DNA of 64,000 bases from Galbitalea sp036271795 (GTDB lineage: Bacteria; Actinomycetota; Actinomycetes; Actinomycetales; Microbacteriaceae), in assembly GCA_036271795.1 (NCBI GenBank), contig DATAZY010000047.1:1-64000 (forward strand). The letters are read 5' to 3'. This document shows positions 41,245-48,570 of this stretch, piece by piece (within the stretch, counting starts at the first letter, position 1; every line of letters starts with the position of its first letter). The notes beneath the pieces were generated by a model. The model saw nothing but the letters and a program-made list of their open reading frames with translations, did not search any database and had not been told where the DNA came from. The translations under genes were made by a program, and so were the position numbers.

Positions 41245-43965
41245 CTAGACCCTCGGCTTTTCCTTCAGCTCAATAGTCTCGATCTCATCACCGATTTGAA
41301 TATCGTTGAACCTTCCGAGCCCGATACCGGCCTCGAAATCGGTTCGAACTTCTGTGACGTCATCCTTGAAGCGCCGAAGCGACTCGATGGCCAGGTTGTC
41401 CCCCACTACGACGCCGTCGCGAATAACTCGCGCCTTGGCGTTCCTGGTGATGGTTCCCGACCGCACGACGACACCGGCAACGTTTCCGAACTTCGACGAG
41501 GAGAAGACCTCGCGAATTTCGGCAACACCGGACTGGACTTCTTCGAACTCCGGCTTGAGCATGCCCTTGAGGGAGTTTTCGATGTCTTCGAGCGCCGCGT
41601 AGATGACCGAGTAGAAGCGGACATCCACACCTTCACGTGCAGCGCGCTCGCGCGCCTTGGTGTCGGGGCGGACGTTGAATCCGATGATGATCGCATTGTC
41701 GACCGTTGCCAGGTTGACATCGCTCTCGGTGACGGCTCCAACACCGCGGTGGATGATGCGCAGTGCGACCGAGTCGTCCACATCAATTTTGAGCAACGAT
41801 TCTTCGAGTGCTTCGACGGCACCGGAGACGTCACCCTTGATGATGAGGTTGAGCGCGTCGACCTTGCCCTCTTCGAGCGCACGGGTGAAGTCTTCGAGCG
41901 AGATGCGCTTGCGGGCGCGCGCCAGCTGGGCGTTCCTCTCGACGGCTTCACGCTTTTCGGCGATCTGGCGGGCGGTGCGGTCATCCTCGATGACGAGGAA
42001 CGTGTCGCCTGCGCGGGGCACAGTCGACAGACCCTGCACCTGTACCGGGCGCGCGGGTGCCGCCTCGAGAACGGCGTTACCGTCCTCGTCAGTCATTGCC
42101 CGAACCTTGCCGTACGCGGTTCCCGCGACGATCGAGTCACCGACCCGAAGCGTTCCGGACTGGATGAGCACGGTCGCGACCGCGCCGCGGCCCTTATCCA
42201 GGCGTGCCTCGATCGCGACACCGCGGGCATCCTTGTTTGGATTGGCCCGCAAGTCGAGTCCCGCATCGGCAGTCAGCAGGACGGCGTCGAGTAGTTTGTC
42301 GATGCCGATGTTGCCCAGTGCGGACACATCGACGAACATCGTCTCTCCGCCGTACTCCTCTGCGACCAGGCCGAATTCGGTGAGCTGCTGGCGAACCTTC
42401 GCCGGGTTGGCGCCCTCCTTGTCGATCTTGTTCACCGCGACCACGATCGGGACGCCTGCCGCCTGGGCGTGGTTGAGCGCTTCTACCGTCTGCGGCATGA
42501 TGCCATCGTCCGCGGCGACAACCAGGATCGCGATGTCCGTCACCTGGGCACCACGGGCACGCATGGCGGTGAACGCCTCGTGGCCCGGGGTGTCGATGAA
42601 GGTGATCGCGCGCTCGATGCCCTCGTGCTCGGTCCAGACCTGGTACGCACCGATGTGCTGCGTGATTCCGCCGGCCTCGCCCGCGACGACGTTCGCCTTG
42701 CGGATGGCGTCGAGGAGCTTGGTCTTACCGTGGTCCACGTGACCCATGACGGTCACGACCGGTGGACGGATTTCGAGGTCTTCGTCATCCTCGTCCTCGA
42801 GTTCCTGGTCGAGATCGATGTCGAAGCCGCTCAGCAGCTCGCGATCTTCATCCTCTGGCGAGACCATCTGGATCTTGAAGCCGAGTTCGGCACCCAGCAC
42901 CTCGAACGTAGCCTCGTCGAGCGACTCCGTCGCGGTTGCCATCTCACCCAGGTGGAACAGCACCGTGACGAGATTGCCGGGACTGGCGTCGATTTTGTCG
43001 GCGAAGTCGGTGATGGATGCGCCGCGGCGCAGGCGAACGATCGTCTTGCCGTCGCCGCGCGGGACGCTGACGCCACCAAGCGACGGGGCTTCCCTGAGTT
43101 CGAACTCTGCCCTCTTCGTCCGCTTGGACTTGCGGGCCTTGCTCTTGCCACCACCACGACCGAACGCACCCGCGGTACCACCGCCCGGCCCACGGCCACG
43201 ACCGCCACCACCCGCTGGGCGAGGAGCGCCAAATCCTGGGGCACCGCCTGCCGGTGCACCGGGACGCTGGAAGCCGCCACCTGCGGGACGACCTGCGCCA
43301 CCGGGACGCTGCTGGAATGGTGCGCCGCCGGGCGTGCCGGGACGCTGGCCGAAACCACCGGGACGTGCACCCTGGCCGGCGCCACCGGGACGCGGTGCGC
43401 CCGGGCGAGGAATCGAGCCCGGCGTAGCGGCGCCGGGGCGCTGCATGCCCTGGTTGCTGGCAAATGGATTGTTGCCGGGGCGCGGCGTACCGGGACGCTG
43501 CATTCCCTGGTTGCTCGCGAACGGGTTATTGCCTGGACGCGGAGTGCCTGGACGCGGGATGCCGCTGGCGGAACCCGCCTCGGGTGTCGCCTCCGCGGCA
43601 GCCTCGGTCGATGCGGCAGGCGTCGGTGTGGCGGCTGCGGCCGCGGCCGCAGCCTGGCGCTCCGCAACGGTCAGCGGTGCCGGGGCAACCGGAACGTCGT
43701 CGTCGTGCGCTTCCGCGACCGCAACGGGTGCCGGAGCTTTTGCCGCGGGACGCGGTGCGGCAGCCTTTGCTGCTGGCGCGGTCGCCACAGCTGGCTTGAT
43801 GCCCGCAGCCTCGAGCGCCGCCTTAAGCCGGCGCGCGACCGGGGGCTCAATGCTGGATGAAGGCCCCTTGACGTACTCGCCCATTTCTTTGAGCTTGTCG
43901 AGGGCTACCTTGCTGTCGATGCCGAGTTCGGCAGCGACTTCGTGTACGCGTGGTTTGACAGCCAC
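41245..43965 (-). CDS. infB: Translation initiation factor IF-2
   Basis: 906 residues. The GTG at 43965 has an ideal AGGAGAGA site (the frame runs open to 44007). An IF2-N domain (1-50) is followed by a Pro/Gly/Ala-rich linker of about 250 residues with a 17-residue unit duplicated ('RPGTPRPGNNPFASNQGMQ'). The G domain has G1 'GHVDHGKTKLLDAI', G3 'DTPGHEAF' and G4 'NKID'. The C-terminal domains bind fMet-tRNA. A strong hairpin covers part of the ribosome-binding site. Confidence 0.97.
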   Translation of the reverse strand: MAVKPRVHEVAAELGIDSKVALDKLKEMGEYVKGPSSSIEPPVARRLKAALEAAGIKPAVATAPAAKAAAPRPAAKAPAPVAVAEAHDDDVPVAPAPLTVAERQAAAAAAAATPTPAASTEAAAEATPEAGSASGIPRPGTPRPGNNPFASNQGMQRPGTPRPGNNPFASNQGMQRPGAATPGSIPRPGAPRPGGAGQGARPGGFGQRPGTPGGAPFQQRPGGAGRPAGGGFQRPGAPAGGAPGFGAPRPAGGGGRGRGPGGGTAGAFGRGGGKSKARKSKRTKRAEFELREAPSLGGVSVPRGDGKTIVRLRRGASITDFADKIDASPGNLVTVLFHLGEMATATESLDEATFEVLGAELGFKIQMVSPEDEDRELLSGFDIDLDQELEDEDDEDLEIRPPVVTVMGHVDHGKTKLLDAIRKANVVAGEAGGITQHIGAYQVWTEHEGIERAITFIDTPGHEAFTAMRARGAQVTDIAILVVAADDGIMPQTVEALNHAQAAGVPIVVAVNKIDKEGANPAKVRQQLTEFGLVAEEYGGETMFVDVSALGNIGIDKLLDAVLLTADAGLDLRANPNKDARGVAIEARLDKGRGAVATVLIQSGTLRVGDSIVAGTAYGKVRAMTDEDGNAVLEAAPARPVQVQGLSTVPRAGDTFLVIEDDRTARQIAEKREAVERNAQLARARKRISLEDFTRALEEGKVDALNLIIKGDVSGAVEALEESLLKIDVDDSVALRIIHRGVGAVTESDVNLATVDNAIIIGFNVRPDTKARERAAREGVDVRFYSVIYAALEDIENSLKGMLKPEFEEVQSGVAEIREVFSSSKFGNVAGVVVRSGTITRNAKARVIRDGVVVGDNLAIESLRRFKDDVTEVRTDFEAGIGLGRFNDIQIGDEIETIELKEKPRV

Positions 43966-43969
43966 TTCT

Positions 43970-43999
43970 CTCCTGTTCGGGTCTGCACCCGAACAGGGG
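43970..43999 (-). promoter_or_regulatory. Hairpin overlapping the infB ribosome-binding site
   Basis: 11-bp perfect stem (43972-43982 with 43987-43997) with a 4-nt loop; the last AGG of the stem on the infB strand is the first part of the AGGAGAGA Shine-Dalgarno. It can therefore control ribosome access. There is no T-run, so it is not a typical terminator. Confidence 0.6.
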
Positions 44000-44099
44000 C
44001 AGACCATTAGATACGGACGGAACTCATTTCGAGCCGCTCATTAGTTGTCCATTGGTCAATCAGCCGTTTCTTTATGAAGCTCAGTGTCATGGATGTGGT

Positions 44100-44338
44100 T
44101 CATATCGCAGCAAAAACCTGGTCGGTGCCGAGTGCAGTGGTCACCCTGAGGGCCCGACCGAACGCCTTACGCTTTGCAGCGAGTTCGACGCAGGAAACCC
44201 TGGGGTGAACCCATGCACCCCGGCCCGGCAACGTCGCAGACGGATCCGGAACCACCGCACCGTTCTGAGCGACAACCCTCAGAAGAGAGTCAGCCTGTGC
44301 TCGAGTGCGGCAACCGATGCAAGTTCTTACTCGTCCAT
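44100..44338 (-). pseudogene. ylxR: ylxR (DUF448), frameshifted in the first codons
   Basis: Hand translation gives a full YlxR protein: 'VRTCIGCRTRAQADSLLRVV', then 'PGRGAWVHP', 'SCVELA', 'KRKAFGRALRV', ending at TGA 44100-44102. YlxR is a nucleoid/RNase-P-associated RNA-binding protein usually encoded between nusA and infB. Here there is no start codon in frame: a TAA lies four codons before the conserved Arg-Thr-Cys. The only nearby ATG (44338) is one base out of frame and reads ATG GAC GAG TAA. Restoring one base after GAC would give a normal 80-codon gene. There is also no ribosome-binding site, because a GC-rich repeat begins 5 bp upstream. It is either a true frameshift or a sequence error. 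Confidence 0.82.
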
Positions 44339-44342
44339 ATTA

Positions 44343-44363
44343 GCGCCGCCGCCCCTGCGGCGC
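44343..44363. repeat. GC-rich hairpin repeat, copy 2
   Basis: GCGCCGC (44343-44349) and GCGGCGC (44357-44363). It lies 5 bp from the presumed ylxR ATG. Confidence 0.8.
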
Positions 44364-44471
44364 ATGCCACCCGCGCGCAGGAACCGAGACTGCGGCGCGG
44401 AAGCGCCTTGTCTTGATTGGTTCGCAGTTCCTGCGAACCGCGCGCTCCCAGCCCGAATGCGTCCCTGACCG

Positions 44472-44635
44472 CTCCCAAACCTTCAACTATCTAGCGAGAC
44501 TTTACGTCTTGTGCGGTTCATCTCGCGTTTACTAATGTCGTCTCAACGGCAAGGGGCAACCCGAACCGTAGAAGAAAGCCTCAGGAAGTGGAGCGGCGAA
44601 AGCCGGGAAGCGGATCGGGGCTTTCATTCTTTAAG
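44472..44635 (+). repeat. 164-bp direct repeat, copy A (candidate structured RNA)
   Basis: It aligns without gaps to 44707-44870 with roughly a dozen mismatches, clustered mainly in the middle. The plus strand forms: CGG/CCG closing GGG-GCAA-CCC (44547-44568), then GAAAGCC (44574-44580) pairing with GGCTTTC (44619-44625) around CGGC-GAAA-GCCG (44594-44605). Both apical loops are GNRA tetraloops. The last stem is followed by ATTCTTTAAG, like a weak intrinsic terminator. TACTAA about 10-15 nt before the first stem could be a -10 box. This is a candidate noncoding RNA of about 90 nt, transcribed against the operon. Confidence 0.7.
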
Positions 44636-44649
44636 CTGTGCCAATTTGC

Positions 44650-44670
44650 GCGCCGCCGCCTCTGCGGCGC
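44650..44670. repeat. GC-rich hairpin repeat, copy 3
   Basis: GCGCCGC/GCGGCGC, 7-nt loop. On the plus strand, six T follow 6 nt after the stem (44677-44682). Confidence 0.8.
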
Positions 44671-44684
44671 CTGGTGTTTTTTGG

Positions 44685-44705
44685 GCGCCGCCGCCTCTGC
44701 GGCGC
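44685..44705. repeat. GC-rich hairpin repeat, copy 4
   Basis: Same arms and loop sequence as copy 3. It directly abuts copy B of the 164-bp repeat. Confidence 0.8.
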
Positions 44706-44706
44706 C

Positions 44707-44870
44707 CTCCCAAACCCTCAACTATCTAGCGAGACTTTACGTCTTGCGGAGTTCATCTCCCGTTTACTAATCTCTATTCAACGGCAAGGGGCAACCCGAA
44801 CCGTAGAAGAAAGCCTCAGGAAGTGGAACGGCGAAAGCCGGGAAGCCGATCGGGGCTTTCATTCTTTAAG
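44707..44870 (+). repeat. 164-bp direct repeat, copy B (candidate structured RNA)
   Basis: Same length and same predicted stem-loops as copy A, offset by 235 bp. The stem bases and both GNRA loops are conserved, while several mismatches fall in the promoter-like part. The minus strand also holds a 12-codon frame conserved in both copies (ATG to TGA, ending R-R-K-V-S-L-D-S), whose significance is unclear. Confidence 0.7.
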
Positions 44871-44907
44871 GGTTGGGTTACGCGGCTTATTGGGTTGGGT
44901 TACGCGG
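44870..44907. repeat. 16-bp direct repeat
   Basis: GGGTTGGGTTACGCGG at 44870-44885 and 44892-44907, immediately after copy B. Confidence 0.85.
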
Positions 44908-45025
44908 TCCTTTAGGGCGTTGGCTTAAGCGGTGAGAATTGCCGCGAGCGCCCGTTCGGAGCGAAGCGCAGAACAATCGCCGCAAGGCGCATCTGCGCCC
45001 CAGCCGCGATTCCCTGGGTGCAGGT

Positions 45026-45051
45026 AAAAAGAGCCGCAGGGGCGGCGGCGC
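45026..45051 (-). terminator. Intrinsic terminator of nusA (GC-rich hairpin repeat, copy 5)
   Basis: On the nusA strand the stem GCGCCGC/GCGGCTC (6 of 7 pairs, 7-nt loop) is followed by TTTTT at 45030-45026. It starts 18 bp after the nusA stop. It is the same sequence family as the other four hairpin repeats. Confidence 0.75.
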
Positions 45052-45068
45052 TTAATCCATTACAGTGC

Positions 45069-46088
45069 TTAGTCCATGACAGAGTCGGGCTGGATGTCGA
45101 TGCGGGCGCCGGTGAGTTTGGCAGCCAAGCGAGCGTTTTGGCCCTCCTTGCCGATGGCGAGCGACAGCTGGTAGTCCGGCACGAGCGCGCGGACTGCTTT
45201 CAGCGACTCGTCAATGACGAACGCGCTCGTCACTTTGGCCGGTGACAGGGCATTCGCCACGAACGTGGCCAGGTCAGTCGAGTAGTCGACGATGTCGATC
45301 TTCTCGTTGTTCAGCTCCGCAGTGACGGCGCGAACACGCTGACCGAGTTCACCGATGCACGCGCCCTTCGCGTTGATCCCGGGCTGCGTTGCGCGCACGG
45401 CGATCTTTGTACGGTGACCCGCTTCGCGTGCGAGCGAGGTGATCTCGACCACTCCGCTGGCGATTTCCGGTACCTCGAGCGCAAACAGCTTGCGAACGAG
45501 CGACGGATGCGTTCGGCTGACCGTGATCTGCGGTCCCTTGAGTCCCTTGCTCACGCTCGTGACATAGACGCGGATGCGGGTCCCGTGCGCGTATTCCTCG
45601 CCCGGCACCTGCTCCTCAGGCGGAAGGATCGCCTCCACCGTTCCGAGGTCGACGTGAATCATCCGCGGGTTCGGACCCTGCTGGATGATGCCGGCGACAA
45701 TATCGCCCTCGCGACCTTTGAACTCGCCGAGTACCTTGTCATCGCCGATGTCGCGCAGTCTCTGGTTGATGACCTGCTTGGCGGCGAAGGCGGCAATTCG
45801 CCCGAAGTCGCTTGGCTCCTCGATCGCCTCGCCGACCAGATTCCCGTCCTCATCCAGTTCCTCGACGAAGACCGTCACATGACCCGTCTTGCGGTCGAGC
45901 ACAACCCTGGACGTCGGGTGTACCGCCAGCGGCTCGCCCGGCTTGTGGCCTGAAGGCTTCTCGTCGGGCTGGCCGACGTGCTTCAGGTATGCCGTGTGGA
46001 TGGCCTGCTCAATGATCTGCACCAGTTCGTCGAACGGAATGTCACGCTCGCGCTCCATGCTGCGCAGCACGCTCAGGTCGATGTCCAC
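45069..46088 (-). CDS. nusA: Transcription termination/antitermination factor NusA
   Basis: 339 residues, the normal actinobacterial size without C-terminal acidic repeats. An N-terminal RNA-polymerase-binding domain is followed by S1 ('GDIVAGIIQQG', 'IHVDLGTVEAILP'), KH1 and KH2 ('PGINAKGACIGELGQRVRAV', 'IGKEGQNARLAAKLTG'). TGGAGG lies 7 nt before the GTG. In contrast to the usual order there is no rimP upstream, and a terminator plus repeats separate it from infB. Confidence 0.96.
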   Translation of the reverse strand: MDIDLSVLRSMERERDIPFDELVQIIEQAIHTAYLKHVGQPDEKPSGHKPGEPLAVHPTSRVVLDRKTGHVTVFVEELDEDGNLVGEAIEEPSDFGRIAAFAAKQVINQRLRDIGDDKVLGEFKGREGDIVAGIIQQGPNPRMIHVDLGTVEAILPPEEQVPGEEYAHGTRIRVYVTSVSKGLKGPQITVSRTHPSLVRKLFALEVPEIASGVVEITSLAREAGHRTKIAVRATQPGINAKGACIGELGQRVRAVTAELNNEKIDIVDYSTDLATFVANALSPAKVTSAFVIDESLKAVRALVPDYQLSLAIGKEGQNARLAAKLTGARIDIQPDSVMD

Positions 46089-46174
46089 TGAGGGCCTCCA
46101 CTATTCAGATCTTGTGACGCCGCCTGCCAGATCGGGCTCGCCGTCGATCACTACGGTAGCAGCCGAGCGACCGC

Positions 46175-47956
46175 TCAGCGCAGCGCGGAAGCGATGTTCG
46201 CCAGGGGCACCGGAGTGCGCTGGCCCGTGCGCCGGTCCCACAGCTCGATCATGCCGTCTGCGGCATCTCGACCGACGATTAGGATGAGCGGAACGCCGAT
46301 GAGCTCCGCGTCACCGAACTTCACGCCGGGCGACACCTTGGGCCGATCGTCGTACAACACGTCGAAGCCATCATTGGTGAGCTGGTCGTAGAGGCTGTCG
46401 GCAACGTTGTAGACGACGTCCTCGCGGCCGGCCGCCACGATGTGCACGTCGAAAGGGCTGACGTTCTTCGGCCAGATGAGACCTTTGTCGTCGTTATTCG
46501 CCTCCGCGATTACCGCGAGGATTCGGGTGACTCCGATGCCGTAGGACCCCATTGTGACCGTGACGAGCTTGCCGTTTTCGTCGAGAACCTTGAGTCCGAA
46601 AGTTTCGGCGAAGAAACGCCCAAGCTGGAAGACGTGACCGATCTCCATGCCGCGGGCCAGTTCAACCGGACCCGAGCCGTCCGGTGCGGGGTCCCCCGCA
46701 AGCACCTCGGCTACCTCGACGGTGCCGTCCGTGTCAAAGTCGCGACCCGCGACGAGGCCGAAGACGTGATGTCCAGCCTGGTTCGCCCCGGTGATCCATC
46801 CTGAACCATCCGAGACTCGAGGATCGGTGAAGTACCGGATACCGGTTGCGGAGTCCTCACCCAACATTGCGCCCTCGGGAGACCACGGTCCGATGTAGCC
46901 CTTGATCAGTCCGGGGCGATCGGGCAGCGCCTCGAAGGCGAGGAAGTCTGCGGGAGTCGCTTTGTCGACCTCGGCCGGCGAGAACGCGACCTCGGCCCGC
47001 TTCATGTCCACATCCCGATCGCCGGGAACACCGACGATGACCAGCTCCCGCGTTCCATCGAGATGAGAAAGGGCCAGGACAATGTTCTTCAGTGTGTCGG
47101 CCGCAGTCCATGCTCGCCCATCGGGTCGCGGATGCTTTTCATTGGCTACCGCGACCAGGGTTGCGATCGTCGGAGTGTCGGGAGTTTCCAGCACCTCGGC
47201 CGGCGTCAATTTCTCGTAGGACCGGGCGGGCCGCGCAAGGGTTGTGAACGCCTCGACGTTGGCCGCGTATCCGCCGGCAGAGCGCACGAACGTGTCCTCG
47301 CCGACCTCGGTCGGATGCAGGAACTCCTCGCTGCGGGCACCGCCCATGAGCCCGCTGTCTGCCTGCACGATGACGTATTCGAGTCCAAGGCGGTTGAAGA
47401 TGCGTTCATACGCATCGCGCTGGCGGTCGTAACTGAGGTCGAGCCCGGCATCCGTGTAATCGAAGGAATACGCGTCTTTCATCGTGAATTCACGACCACG
47501 GAGCAGGCCCGCACGAGGACGGGCTTCGTCGCGATACTTGTCCTGAATTTGGAAGATGGTCAGCGGAAGATCCTTGTACGAGCTGTACAGGTCTTTTACC
47601 AGGAGGGTGAATACCTCTTCGTGGGTGGGCGCCAGCAGGTAGTCGGCCGCGTGGCGGTCGTGCATCCGGAAGATGCCGTCCCCGTACTTCTCCCAACGGC
47701 CGGACATTTCGTATGGCTCTCGGGGCAGTAAACCGGGGAAGTGCACCTCTTGTGCACCCGCGGAGAACATTTCATCGCGGATGATCTGCTCGATCCTGCC
47801 CTTGACTTTCAGGCCGAGCGGGAGCCAGGCGAAGATACCCGGGGCCTGGCGACGGATGTATCCCGCACGCACCAGAAGGCGATGGCTGGCGACCTCGGCA
47901 TCGACCGGGTCCTCGCGCAGCGTACGGACGAACAGTTGGGAGAGGCGAGAAGACAC
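46175..47956 (-). CDS. proS: Prolyl-tRNA synthetase, bacterial type
   Basis: 593 residues. Class II synthetase motifs: motif 2 'FQIQDKYRDEARPRAGLLRG' and motif 3 'GSYGIGVTRILAVIAE'. The editing (INS) domain lies between them (about residues 220-400), and the C-terminal anticodon-binding domain ends the protein. The start is a GTG with TAGGAT 6 nt upstream: a leaderless transcript. That excludes T-box control. It precedes nusA by 86 nt on the same strand. Confidence 0.96.
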   Translation of the reverse strand: MSSRLSQLFVRTLREDPVDAEVASHRLLVRAGYIRRQAPGIFAWLPLGLKVKGRIEQIIRDEMFSAGAQEVHFPGLLPREPYEMSGRWEKYGDGIFRMHDRHAADYLLAPTHEEVFTLLVKDLYSSYKDLPLTIFQIQDKYRDEARPRAGLLRGREFTMKDAYSFDYTDAGLDLSYDRQRDAYERIFNRLGLEYVIVQADSGLMGGARSEEFLHPTEVGEDTFVRSAGGYAANVEAFTTLARPARSYEKLTPAEVLETPDTPTIATLVAVANEKHPRPDGRAWTAADTLKNIVLALSHLDGTRELVIVGVPGDRDVDMKRAEVAFSPAEVDKATPADFLAFEALPDRPGLIKGYIGPWSPEGAMLGEDSATGIRYFTDPRVSDGSGWITGANQAGHHVFGLVAGRDFDTDGTVEVAEVLAGDPAPDGSGPVELARGMEIGHVFQLGRFFAETFGLKVLDENGKLVTVTMGSYGIGVTRILAVIAEANNDDKGLIWPKNVSPFDVHIVAAGREDVVYNVADSLYDQLTNDGFDVLYDDRPKVSPGVKFGDAELIGVPLILIVGRDAADGMIELWDRRTGQRTPVPLANIASALR

Positions 47957-47962
47957 CCGCCA

Positions 47963-47968
47963 ATCCTA
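47963..47968 (-). promoter_or_regulatory. Leaderless -10 box of proS
   Basis: TAGGAT, 6-nt spacer, GTG at 47956. Confidence 0.55.
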
Positions 47969-48006
47969 CCGACGGCCATCAGGCACAATGTCCCCGGACA
48001 AAGAGC

Positions 48007-48038
48007 GAGCCCCGGGAAAGTTGCCTCCCCCGGGGCTC
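48007..48038. terminator. GC-rich hairpin upstream of proS
   Basis: Perfect 10-bp stem GAGCCCCGGG (48007-48016) with CCCGGGGCTC (48029-48038), 12-nt loop; weak T-rich flank on the minus strand (CTCTTTG). It could end transcription coming toward proS. Confidence 0.5.
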
Positions 48039-48145
48039 ATGATTTGCAGACTGTTCGGGCCGCTAATCGTTCGTTAAGGCTACGCTGCAGCTCACTTTGG
48101 CGAAGCCCCCATAGCGAGGGTCAATGTGATTAGTCCTCAGAGTTG

Positions 48146-48190
48146 GGGCCCGCGAGGGTGGTCGAGTGATCCCGGCACTCTCGCGGGCCC
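48146..48190. other. 15-bp hairpin in the ispG-proS gap
   Basis: GGGCCCGCGAG (48146-48156) with CTCGCGGGCCC (48180-48190), extended inward by four more pairs including one G-T; 15-nt loop. Confidence 0.55.
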
Positions 48191-48513
48191 TTGGACGAGT
48201 CCTCTACTCGACGCTGCCGATTAGCACCGGCGTCATCGAGATGGTTATTGGACTCGAACTCGTGGGGCGCTCAGATCGGCGGCCGCGTCGGGATGTCTGA
48301 CAGGGACATGCAGGGACGGGAAGCGACACCGGGCCAACACCACAGCGTAACTGTTCGTTATACGGGCTGAAACTTCACAACCAACTCCCCCAGTTGGTCA
48401 CGTCGCGGTTACATCTGCGTTCACTGGGCAGGGTACGGATCCAGCCGTGGGTGACTCGGCATGGTGCCGACTACCCATGACGATAGACCGATCTGTCGAC
48501 CGCAACCAGATGA

Positions 48514-48539
48514 ATCGGGGTACAATCGTGTACCCCGAT
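48514..48539 (-). terminator. Hairpin downstream of ispG
   Basis: ATCGGGGTAC (48514-48523) pairs perfectly with GTACCCCGAT (48530-48539), 6-nt loop, starting 32 bp after the ispG stop. Confidence 0.5.
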
Positions 48540-48570
48540 GTCCCCAGTTTGGGGGCCAAAACCGCGGTAA

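Larger units (their letters stand above)
44103..45068. other. Repeat-filled region between ylxR and nusA
   Basis: About 730 bp separate the ylxR start from the nusA stop. It contains no supported coding frame. It consists of four GC-rich hairpin repeats, two 164-bp direct copies, a 16-bp direct repeat and short palindromes (for example GGCGCA-TC-TGCGCC at 44986-44999). In most actinobacteria this gap is very short. Confidence 0.7.
47957..48570. other. 614-bp intergenic region with several hairpins
   Basis: No coding frame is supported. At least three strong hairpins are present (listed separately), plus CCAAC/GTTGG near 48382-48398 and a GGGT..CGGC/GCCG..ACCC fold near 48450-48476. The proS promoter is at the left end. 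A small RNA gene is possible but not identified. Confidence 0.5.

Noticed and set aside
42469..43860. 463-codon plus-strand frame inside infB
   Set aside because: Antisense to the IF-2 linker; Gly/Arg/Cys/Thr-rich product with no known fold, caused by the repetitive GC-rich linker.
44052..44468. 138-codon plus-strand frame over the ylxR region
   Set aside because: Antisense to ylxR; its Cys pattern is accidental.
44290..44478. 62-codon minus-strand frame near ylxR
   Set aside because: It overlaps ylxR in another frame, spans a hairpin repeat and has no similarity to a known protein.
48146..48190. Possible tRNA-like fold
   Set aside because: Only one long stem; no T-loop GTTCGA sequence, D-arm or acceptor end.
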